Source: Dongia_A sp035695765 (GTDB lineage Bacteria; Pseudomonadota; Alphaproteobacteria; Dongiales; Dongiaceae). Taken from it: a DNA stretch of 64,000 nucleotides. How positions within the stretch are numbered: the first letter of the stretch is position 1; each line of letters begins with the position of its first letter. The notes beneath the pieces are model-generated. The model did not search any database, was not told where the DNA came from, and saw nothing but the letters and a program-made list of their open reading frames with translations. Where the stretch lies: assembly GCA_035695765.1 (NCBI GenBank), contig DASRRI010000050.1:11381-75380 (forward strand), read 5' to 3'. Both the position numbers and the translations under genes were made by a program. This document shows, piece after piece, positions 18,089-25,133 of this stretch.

Positions 18089-18964
18089 GTGCTGGGCATC
18101 GTCACTGGCCTCAAGTCCGAAGCAAAGCTCCTCAAAGGCCTTGACCTTGCATGCGTCAGCACCGGGGGCCAGGCGCGCGAGGCGCGCCGCAAGATCGACC
18201 GGCTGATCGCCGAGGGCGCGACCGGCCTCATCAGCTTCGGCATCGCCGGCGCGCTGTCGCCTGATCTCAGGACCGGCGACCTCATCATCGCCGATACCGT
18301 CGCGAACGACATCGGCGAAGTGTGGCAGACGCATCAGCCGTGGGTCGACACGCTGCGGTCATCGATCGAGCCGATCGAACATGATCATCACCACGATGAC
18401 GCGCCGCACCACGCCGCATCGCGCCGGTCGGAGGGGCACGCCACCGCCGGACCGACTTGGTCTTCTGATCGGGAGGACGCACTCCTCCCGCCCCACGCCC
18501 CAACCGTCATCCCGGCCTTGAGCCGGGGTCCATTGTCGGGGCAAGCGCGATCGGAGAAGTGGATCCCGGCTCAAGGCCGGGATGACGGGGGGAGAGGTAT
18601 CGGGGTCGGTGCGATTCTAGGGCTTGATCGCATGCTCTCGTCATCGCGGGAAAAGGCCAACGCCTTCACGCGTTCCGGCGCTCTTGCCATCGACATGGAG
18701 AGCCACCACGTCGCTCGTGCTGCTGGCGAATGCGGGCTGCCGTTCATCGTCGTGCGGGCAATCTCCGATCAGGCGAACGAAGCGCTGCCCGCGATCATGG
18801 CAAGCTTCGTCGACGAAGAGGGCCAAACGAAAATGAGCGCCGTATTGGCGGCGCTCATCTTTCGTCGTGTCCAACTCCGCGAGTTACTCCAGGCAGGCCG
18901 CGCGTCGAAGCGCGCCCACCAGACGCTACTCCGCTGCCGTGGAGCGCTTGCCGGACTTGGCTAG
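18089..18964 (+). CDS. hpnG: Hopanoid nucleoside phosphorylase HpnG, with an in-frame insertion carrying a palindromic element
   Basis: HpnG is a phosphorylase-superfamily protein that removes adenine from adenosylhopane. Family parts are seen at both ends: 'VTGLKSEAKLL', 'GLISFGIAGALSPDLRTGD', 'GALAIDMESHHVARAAGECG' and 'FIVVRAISDQANEALP'. Between them, residues 97-172 are foreign to the family and low in complexity: a His/Asp-rich part, then 'VIPALSRGPLSGQARSEKW' and 'IPAQGRDDGG', encoded by an 81-bp palindrome. The conserved sequence resumes at 'GAILGLD'. Without the insert the length is about 215 residues, which is usual. The frame is preserved across the insert, so the gene may still be functional, with the extra peptide in a surface loop. 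It starts at a GTG 6 bp after shc. The last 39 bp overlap the end of convergent hpnH. Confidence 0.85.
   Translation: MLGIVTGLKSEAKLLKGLDLACVSTGGQAREARRKIDRLIAEGATGLISFGIAGALSPDLRTGDLIIADTVANDIGEVWQTHQPWVDTLRSSIEPIEHDHHHDDAPHHAASRRSEGHATAGPTWSSDREDALLPPHAPTVIPALSRGPLSGQARSEKWIPAQGRDDGGRGIGVGAILGLDRMLSSSREKANAFTRSGALAIDMESHHVARAAGECGLPFIVVRAISDQANEALPAIMASFVDEEGQTKMSAVLAALIFRRVQLRELLQAGRASKRAHQTLLRCRGALAGLG
18506..18586. repeat. RPE-like palindromic element inside hpnG
   Basis: The arms GTCATCCCGGCCTTGAGCCG (18506-) and its inverse, ending at 18586, match over 22 consecutive bases and 26 of 28 in total, with a 25-base loop. The encoded peptide 'VIPALSRGP...WIPAQGRDDG' is the kind of sequence produced by dispersed palindromic repeats that are common in alphaproteobacteria. 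A further small GGGAGG/CCTCCC hairpin lies just upstream (about 18471-18489). Confidence 0.85.
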
Positions 18965-20083
18965 CTCTTTCTCTTCCTTGATCTTGGTCATCGCGTCATC
19001 GACGTGGCGGGCGAAGACGTATTCGGCCTTGCGCTGCTTATCGAGCGAGATCTCCGGCGCCATTTCGCCTTCGACATTGACGCCCTTCCTGGAAATGCGC
19101 AGCGCCTTCAGCGGGCTCTTCATGGCGTCACGAACGGCGGTGCCCTCGAAGCCGCTGTGGACCATGCAATCGGCGCACTTCTCGTAATTGCCGACGCCGT
19201 AATCGTCCCAGCGCGTGTCTTCCATCAGCTCCTTGAAGGTCTTGGCATAGCCTTCGCCGAGCAGGTAGCACGGCCGCTGCCAGCCGAACACGTTGCGGGT
19301 CGGATTCGCCCAGGGCGTGCACTCGTAGGTCTCGTTGCCCGCGAGGAAATTGAGGAACAGCGATGACTGGCTGAACTCCCACTTCTTGCCGTTCCGGCCG
19401 CGGCGGAAGATGTCGCGGAACAGCTGCTTGGTGCGCTTGCGGTTGAGGAAATGCTGCTGGTCCGGCGCGCGCTCGTAGGCATAGCCGGGCGAGACGGTGA
19501 TCCCGTCGACGCCCATCGCCATCACGTCATCGAAGAAGTTGGCCGCCCGCTCGGGATCTGTCCCGTCGAAGAAGGTGCAGTTGATGTTGCAGCGGAAGCC
19601 GGCATCCTTCGCCTTCTTGATCGCCTCGACCGCCTTCTCGTAGACGCCCTGCTGGCAGACCGACTTGTCGTGCTCGTCCTTGCTGCCGTCGAGATGGACC
19701 GACCAGGTGAAGTAGGGTGAGGGCTTGTAGTCGCCCATCTTCTTTTCCATCAGCAGCGCGTTCGTGCACAGGTATACGAACCGGCCCTGCTTGATGAGCC
19801 CGTCGACGATCTCCGGCAGCTCCTTGTGCAGCAGCGGCTCACCACCGGCGATGGAGACGACCGGCGCGCCGCATTCCTCGGCGGCCGCCAGCGCGTCCTT
19901 GACCGAGATGCGCTGGTTCAGGATCTCCGCCGGGTAATCGATCTTGCCGCAGCCCGCGCAGGCGAGGTTGCAGCGGAACAAGGGTTCCAGCATCAACACC
20001 AGGGGATAGCGCTTCCGGCCGAGCAGATGCTGCTTCACCACATAGGCGCCGACACCAATCATCTGTTTCAATGGAACGGCCAC
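18926..20083 (-). CDS. hpnH: Adenosyl-hopene transferase HpnH (radical SAM)
   Basis: This 385-residue radical SAM enzyme attaches the 5'-deoxyadenosyl group to hopene (diploptene), giving adenosylhopane, the first step in making the C35 side chain. The cluster-binding cysteines are C38, C42 and C45 in 'FRCNLACAGCGKI'. 'VSIAGGEPLLHKE' is the SAM-binding GGEP motif. A C-terminal Cys set is in 'YEKCADCMVHSGFEG'. 'MAVPLKQMIGVGAYVVKQ' is the usual HpnH N-terminus. It is transcribed leftward, after ispH, and converges with hpnG. Confidence 0.97.
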   Translation of the reverse strand: MAVPLKQMIGVGAYVVKQHLLGRKRYPLVLMLEPLFRCNLACAGCGKIDYPAEILNQRISVKDALAAAEECGAPVVSIAGGEPLLHKELPEIVDGLIKQGRFVYLCTNALLMEKKMGDYKPSPYFTWSVHLDGSKDEHDKSVCQQGVYEKAVEAIKKAKDAGFRCNINCTFFDGTDPERAANFFDDVMAMGVDGITVSPGYAYERAPDQQHFLNRKRTKQLFRDIFRRGRNGKKWEFSQSSLFLNFLAGNETYECTPWANPTRNVFGWQRPCYLLGEGYAKTFKELMEDTRWDDYGVGNYEKCADCMVHSGFEGTAVRDAMKSPLKALRISRKGVNVEGEMAPEISLDKQRKAEYVFARHVDDAMTKIKEEKELAKSGKRSTAAE

Positions 20084-20122
20084 AATATGCTCCTTCTGTC
20101 GAACTCTTCTTGGTGGGCGCCG

Positions 20123-21067
20123 CTATTTCGCGGCGACCCGCTCATTGGCATCGAGCTGCGGCGGCAGGCGGAACTTCACGTTCTCCGCGATGCCTTCCAT
20201 CACGCTCAGGCTGATTTGCTTTAGATCCCGCAGCTTGGCGACCACTTCCTGCACCAGCACATCAGGTGCGGAAGCCCCGGCCGTCACGCCCACCGACTTC
20301 ACGCCGTCCAGCCATTTGGGATCGAGCTGGCCGGCATTCTCAATAAGGTGGCTGCGCACGCCAAGTTCCTCGGCAATTTCGCGCAGCCGGTTGGAATTGG
20401 AGGAATTGGGCGCACCGATCACCAGGATCATGTCGACCTGCTCGGAGAGCTGCCGCACCGCGCGCTGGCGATTCTGGGTCGCGTAGCAGATGTCCTTGGT
20501 GTCGGGGCCGACGATGGCGGGGAAGCGCCGCTTCAGCGCCTCGATCACCTCGCGCGTATCGTCGACCGACAGTGTCGTTTGGGTCACATAGGCCAACTTT
20601 TCGGGGTCGTTGACCTGCAGGTTGGACACCTCACCCGCGCTGGAAATCAGATGAACGCCGCCGGGCACCTGGCCCATGGTGCCCTCGACCTCCGGATGAC
20701 CGGCATGGCCGATGAGAATCACCTCGCGGCCCTGAGCGGCATAGCGGCGGCCTTCGACATGGACCTTTGACACGAGGGGACACGTCGCGTCGATGACCTG
20801 GAGGTGTCGCGATTCTGCATCAGTCTCGACCGTTTTGCTGACACCATGGGCGCTGAAGATCGCGATCTTGCCTTCCGGCACTTCGTCGAGCTCCTCGACA
20901 AAGACTGCGCCTTTTGCGCGCAGGGAATCGACCACGTGGCGGTTATGCACGATCTCGTGCCGCACGTAGACCGGAGGCCCATAGGTCTCCAGCGCTTTTT
21001 CCACGATGTCGATTGCCCGCTCCACACCGGCGCAAAAGCCGCGTGGCTGTGCCAAAACTACCTTCAT
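20123..21067 (-). CDS. ispH: 4-hydroxy-3-methylbut-2-enyl diphosphate reductase IspH
   Basis: This is a 314-residue 4Fe-4S reductase catalysing the last step of the MEP pathway, HMBPP to IPP plus DMAPP. Signatures are 'KVVLAQPRGFCAGVERAI' (first cluster Cys at residue 12), 'VHNRHVVDSLRAKGAVFVEE', 'VIDATCPLVSKVH', 'GHAGHPEVEGTMGQ', 'NRQRAVRQLSEQVD', 'GAPNSSNSNRLREIA' and 'VTAGASAPDVLVQEV'. An in-frame ATG three codons earlier is an alternative start. It lies upstream of hpnH on the same strand (39-bp gap), which ties precursor supply to hopanoid production. Confidence 0.97.
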   Translation of the reverse strand: MKVVLAQPRGFCAGVERAIDIVEKALETYGPPVYVRHEIVHNRHVVDSLRAKGAVFVEELDEVPEGKIAIFSAHGVSKTVETDAESRHLQVIDATCPLVSKVHVEGRRYAAQGREVILIGHAGHPEVEGTMGQVPGGVHLISSAGEVSNLQVNDPEKLAYVTQTTLSVDDTREVIEALKRRFPAIVGPDTKDICYATQNRQRAVRQLSEQVDMILVIGAPNSSNSNRLREIAEELGVRSHLIENAGQLDPKWLDGVKSVGVTAGASAPDVLVQEVVAKLRDLKQISLSVMEGIAENVKFRLPPQLDANERVAAK

Positions 21068-21388
21068 GATCACCATCTATTCAGACCAACGCCGAATACC
21101 CCGCGGGCATCCCCTAGCGCTGGACTCGGTCATGCCGAACCGGAACCGGCAGCGGCGCTGACCGATCAATTTCCCTGTAACATAGAATGGCCTCCTTGCC
21201 TACCCGACTTGCGGCACTGCACACATCGGGTTAAGCATTTGAGACAAAGACCATAAATGAGACTCGGCCATTGGCGCATATGCGCTATGCTAGCTTTTGC
21301 CGGCTGACTTCCCTATAAGCAGCCGATTCGCGGCCAGATCATCCTGGCCGTTGGGGACAGCCACGTACATAGAGTGAGAAAGCATATC
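21068..21388. other. Intergenic region between divergent ispH and dxs
   Basis: About 320 bp hold no convincing gene. A perfect 12-bp palindrome, GCGCATATGCGC, lies at 21274-21285, about 100 bp before dxs, and an AT-richer tract (TTGAGACAAAGACCATAAATG) lies just before it. The region must carry promoters for both isoprenoid genes, but no confident -35/-10 pair could be assigned. Confidence 0.5.
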
Positions 21389-23308
21389 GTGACCGCCGCC
21401 AGCAAGACGCCGCTTCTCGATCGTATCAAGACACCCGCACACCTGCGTCAACTTGACCCGAGCCAGCTGCGCCAGGTCGCAGACGAACTGCGGCAAGAGA
21501 CGATCGACGCGGTCTCAGTGACCGGCGGCCATCTCGGCGCTGGCCTCGGCGTGGTCGAACTCACCACCGCGATCCATTACGTGTTCGACACGCCGTACGA
21601 CCGATTGATCTGGGACGTCGGCCACCAGGCCTATCCGCACAAGATCCTGACCGGCCGGCGCGACCGTATCCGCACCATCCGCCAGGGCGGCGGCCTCAGC
21701 GGTTTCACCAAGCGTTCGGAATCCGAATACGATCCGTTCGGCGCGGCGCACAGCTCGACCTCGATTTCTTCCGGCCTCGGCATGGCGGTGGCAAGCGAGC
21801 TGCAGGGCCGCAAGCGCAACGTGATCGCGGTGATCGGCGATGGCGCAATGAGCGCCGGCATGGCCTACGAGGCGATGAACAATGCCGGCTCGCGCGACAC
21901 GCGCCTGATCGTGATCCTCAACGACAACGACATGTCGATCGCTCCGCCGGTCGGCGCACTCAGCTCCTATCTGTCGCGTTCGCTCTCTTCGACCTCGTTC
22001 CGCTCGCTGCGCCACGTGGCGAAGGACATTTCCAAGATCCTGCCGCGGCCGTTCCAGCGTGCCGCACAACAGGCCGAGGAATTCGCCCGCGGTATCATCT
22101 CCGGCGGCGGCACTCTCTTTGAGGAACTCGGCTTTTATTATGTCGGCCCGATCGACGGCCACAATCTCGAGCATCTGCTCCCCATCCTGCAAAACCTCGC
22201 CAATTCCGACGAGCCGGGTCCCGTCTTGGTCCATTGCGTGACGCAGAAGGGCAAGGGCTACGGCCCGGCGGAAGCCTCCGCCGACAAGTACCATGGCGTG
22301 GTCAAGTTCGATGTCGCGACCGGCGCGCAGCAGAAATCTACTCCCAAGGCCCCGAGCTATACTGGCGTGTTCGCCAAGGCGCTGATCGCCGAAGCCAAGG
22401 CCGACGACCGCATCGTTGCCGTCAATGCGGCGATGCCGGGCGGCACCGGATGCGATGCCTTCGGCAAGGTATTTCCCGATCGCTGCTTCGATGTCGGGAT
22501 TGCAGAGCAGCATGCCGTCACCTTCTGCGCCGGCATGGCGACGGAAGGGATGAAGCCGTTCGCAGTCATCTACTCGACGTTCCTGCAACGGGCCTACGAC
22601 CAGGTTGTTCATGATGTGGCGATTCAAAGCCTGCCAGTCCGCTTCGCGATGGACCGCGCCGGCTTGGTGGGTGCGGATGGTCAGACCCATGCGGGCAGCT
22701 TCGATATCGCGTATCTCGGGTGTCTGCCGAACTTCGTGATCATGGCGCCGTCGGATGAACTGGAACTGATGCATATTGTCGCAACCGCCGCCGAGATCGA
22801 CGATCGTCCGTCGGCCTTCCGCTATCCGCGCGGTGAGGGCGTCGGGCTGCAGCTGCCGGAGCGCGGCACGGCGGTTCCGATCGGCAAGGGGCGCATCCTC
22901 AAGGAAGGCACCAAGATCGCGATCCTCAATTTCGGCACGCGCCTGCAGGAATGCCTGAAGGCGGCGGAGGATCTGGGCGCGAAGGGCCTGTCGACCACCG
23001 TCGCGGATGCGCGCTTCTGCAAGCCGCTCGATGAGGATCTGGTCGCCCGCCTGGCGCGCGAACACGAGGTGTTGATCACGATCGAGGAAGGCGCCATTGG
23101 CGGCTTCGGCTCGCACGTCCTACATTATTTGTCTCATGCCGGCTTGCTGGACGGCGGGTTGAAGGTGCGGCCGATGGTGCTGCCCGATACCTTCATCGAC
23201 CATGACTCGCCGCAGAAACAGTATGACGTGGCCCGCCTCAACGCGCCCCACATCGTGGAACAAGCGCTGCAGGCCATGGGCATTGCGCAGAAGGTCGTTC
23301 GACTGTGA
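21389..23308 (+). CDS. dxs: 1-deoxy-D-xylulose-5-phosphate synthase
   Basis: This roughly 639-residue thiamine-diphosphate enzyme makes DXP from pyruvate and glyceraldehyde 3-phosphate, the entry step of the MEP pathway. Motifs: 'DVGHQAYPHKILTGR', 'HSSTSISSGLGMAVA', the ThDP motif 'IGDGAMSAGMAYEAMNNAG...NDNDMSI', 'VGPIDGHNLEHL', 'GIAEQHAVTFCAGMATEG' and 'PSDELELMHIV'. The GTG at 21389 gives the usual N-terminus (TAASKTPLLDRI) with a purine-rich AGAGTGAGAAAG upstream; GTG at 21374 is an alternative. The stop overlaps the next start (GTGA), coupling it to hpnM. Confidence 0.97.
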   Translation: MTAASKTPLLDRIKTPAHLRQLDPSQLRQVADELRQETIDAVSVTGGHLGAGLGVVELTTAIHYVFDTPYDRLIWDVGHQAYPHKILTGRRDRIRTIRQGGGLSGFTKRSESEYDPFGAAHSSTSISSGLGMAVASELQGRKRNVIAVIGDGAMSAGMAYEAMNNAGSRDTRLIVILNDNDMSIAPPVGALSSYLSRSLSSTSFRSLRHVAKDISKILPRPFQRAAQQAEEFARGIISGGGTLFEELGFYYVGPIDGHNLEHLLPILQNLANSDEPGPVLVHCVTQKGKGYGPAEASADKYHGVVKFDVATGAQQKSTPKAPSYTGVFAKALIAEAKADDRIVAVNAAMPGGTGCDAFGKVFPDRCFDVGIAEQHAVTFCAGMATEGMKPFAVIYSTFLQRAYDQVVHDVAIQSLPVRFAMDRAGLVGADGQTHAGSFDIAYLGCLPNFVIMAPSDELELMHIVATAAEIDDRPSAFRYPRGEGVGLQLPERGTAVPIGKGRILKEGTKIAILNFGTRLQECLKAAEDLGAKGLSTTVADARFCKPLDEDLVARLAREHEVLITIEEGAIGGFGSHVLHYLSHAGLLDGGLKVRPMVLPDTFIDHDSPQKQYDVARLNAPHIVEQALQAMGIAQKVVRL

Positions 23309-23943
23309 CACTAACTCGGCGTGGCTTTGTGATCGCCGCAGCGATGCTGGCGATCGGGAGCAGCATTTCCTCCAGCTATGCAGCGGCGCAGGGCACCGGC
23401 GATCCGAAGTCGGTCGTGCAGTCGTTCTACGATGCGCTCGAGGAGACGATGAAGCAGGGCGAGCAGCTCGGCTTCGAAGGCCGCTACAAGAAGCTTGAAC
23501 CGGTCATCCAGCGGACCTTCGACGTGCCGGTGATGGCGAAGATTGCCATCGGCACCGAATGGACCATGTTCAGCGCCGACGAAAAGCAGCGGATGCTGGA
23601 TGCGTTCAACCGCTACATGATCACGACCTATGCCGCGCGGTTCAAGAGCTACAAGGGCCAGAAGTTCGAGGTGGGCGAGGTCAAGCAGCCGGCGGAGAAC
23701 CGGTCCCTGGTCGAGACTAAGATCATCCGTTCCAATGGCGAGCCGGTGTCGCTCAACTACCTGTTCCGGCCAGGCTCCGACGGCGGCTGGAAGATCATCG
23801 ATGTCTATTTCAGCGGCGCGATCTCCGAGATGGCGCGCATGCGCTCCGACTTCTCGGCCACTGTCACCGGCGGCGGCGCCGACGCCCTAATCGCCGCGCT
23901 CGAGAAGAAGATCGTCGCCATCAAGAACGAGCCGGAACAGTAA
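23305..23943 (+). CDS. hpnM: Hopanoid-associated MlaC/Ttg2D-family periplasmic lipid-binding protein HpnM
   Basis: This 212-residue protein has an N-terminal signal peptide (RRGFVIAAAMLAIGSSISSSYAAA) and one MlaC (toluene tolerance Ttg2) domain. Domain blocks: 'PVMAKIAIGTEWTMFSADEKQ', 'RMLDAFNRYMITTYAARF', 'VETKIIRSNGEPVSLNYLF' and 'GGWKIIDVYFSG'. HpnM-type proteins accompany hopanoid genes and are thought to carry lipids across the periplasm with HpnN. The GTG start overlaps the dxs stop by four bases. An MlaC-like paralogue is encoded at 31833-32438. Confidence 0.9.
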   Translation: MTLTRRGFVIAAAMLAIGSSISSSYAAAQGTGDPKSVVQSFYDALEETMKQGEQLGFEGRYKKLEPVIQRTFDVPVMAKIAIGTEWTMFSADEKQRMLDAFNRYMITTYAARFKSYKGQKFEVGEVKQPAENRSLVETKIIRSNGEPVSLNYLFRPGSDGGWKIIDVYFSGAISEMARMRSDFSATVTGGGADALIAALEKKIVAIKNEPEQ

Positions 23944-24026
23944 GCCGGCTGCGTCAAGCCGCCGCTGACGACCCATCACTTTTCGCGTCAGCATGACGGC
24001 TCATCCCTTGGATGATGGGGACGCCC

Positions 24027-24980
24027 ATGCATCGCCCGCTTAACCTCGATCGCAATCCGGATCTGCTGGCACGGCTGAAGGCCGTGCGCAAGGATCTGCC
24101 GCGAGTGCGCTGCGCCATCGTCCATCCCTGCGATCCGGAATCGATCGAGGGTGCACATCTCGCGGCCAAGGCCGGCCTGATCGATCCGGTGCTGGTCGGG
24201 CCGCGGCCAAAGATCGAGCGCGCGCTCGGCACTGCCGGCCTCGCGCCCGATGCCATGCCGATCGTCGCGACCGAGCACAGCCACGCGGCGGCGGCTGAAG
24301 CGGTGCGCATGGCACGCGCGGGGGAGGTATCTGCGCTGATGAAGGGCAGCCTGCACACCGACGAGCTGATGGAGGCTGCCGTCGCTGCCGACGGGCTTCG
24401 CAGCGGCCGGCGCATGAGCCACGTCTTCGTGCTGGACGTGCCGGCGTACGACCGGCTGCTGCTGGTCAGCGATGCAGCGATCAACATCGCGCCCGATCTC
24501 GATACCAAGCGCCATATCGTGCAGAACGCGATCGACCTCGCGCACGCCCTCGGCATCGCGTCGCCGCTGGTCGCGATCCTGTCGGCGGCGGAAACCGTCA
24601 ATGCGCGCATCCCATCCACAGTCGATGCGGCGGCACTCTGCAAGATGGCCGACCGCGGCCAGATCACAGGCGGTGTCCTGGATGGACCGCTGGCTTTCGA
24701 CAATGCCATCAGCGTCGAGGCCGCGACGCAGAAAGGCATCGTCTCGAATGTCGCTGGCCGTGCGGATATCCTGGTCGTGCCGGACCTCGAAGCCGGCAAC
24801 ATCCTCGCCAAGCAGCTGAGCTATTTCGCGGGCGCGGACAGCGCCGGCATCGTGATGGGCGCCCGCTGTCCGATCGCCCTCACCAGCCGCGCCGATCCGG
24901 TGCAAAGCCGCCTGGCTTCAGCAGCGCTGCTGGCCCTGGTCTCGGCGCACCGGAGCGAAACTGCTGCGGTGGTTTCGTAG
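24027..24980 (+). CDS. Phosphate acetyl/butyryltransferase family protein
   Basis: This 317-residue PTA_PTB-family protein, of the type seen as a stand-alone transferase or as the C-terminal half of enoyl-CoA hydratase/phosphotransacetylase fusions. It interconverts acyl-CoA and acyl-phosphate. Characteristic blocks are 'MARAGEVSALMKGSLHTDEL', 'SHVFVLDVPAYDRLLLVSDAAINIAPDL', 'GPLAFDNAIS', 'VAGRADILVVPDLEAGNILAKQL' and 'GIVMGARCPIALTSRADP'. The ATG at 24027 has a GGGG stretch 7 nt upstream; ATGs at 24012 and 24015 are alternatives. No acetate/butyrate kinase is adjacent. It stands inside the hopanoid block between hpnM and an amidotransferase, a placement I cannot explain from known hopanoid chemistry. 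Confidence 0.88.
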   Translation: MHRPLNLDRNPDLLARLKAVRKDLPRVRCAIVHPCDPESIEGAHLAAKAGLIDPVLVGPRPKIERALGTAGLAPDAMPIVATEHSHAAAAEAVRMARAGEVSALMKGSLHTDELMEAAVAADGLRSGRRMSHVFVLDVPAYDRLLLVSDAAINIAPDLDTKRHIVQNAIDLAHALGIASPLVAILSAAETVNARIPSTVDAAALCKMADRGQITGGVLDGPLAFDNAISVEAATQKGIVSNVAGRADILVVPDLEAGNILAKQLSYFAGADSAGIVMGARCPIALTSRADPVQSRLASAALLALVSAHRSETAAVVS

Positions 24981-25133
24981 GCCGGCGCGAACCCGCCAAA
25001 GCGGTCCGGGTCAATTGCTTCTCGCCAACGGCCGTAAGTGTGCCGTCAGGATTGCACTGTATGAATGGGTGGGCGCCTCGATGACCGCCTGCCCACGCGC
25101 CTCGCCCATCAACGATTGATTGGATCCATCCAC

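Noticed and set aside
18089..18964. hpnG as a pseudogene
   Set aside because: The insertion keeps the reading frame and both flanking parts retain conserved HpnG motifs, so I annotate it as an intact gene with an insert; loss of function cannot be decided from sequence.
23964..23992. Hairpin GCTGACG...CGTCAGC after hpnM as terminator
   Set aside because: The loop is 15 bases, the stem only 7 bp, and there is no T-run; too weak to annotate.
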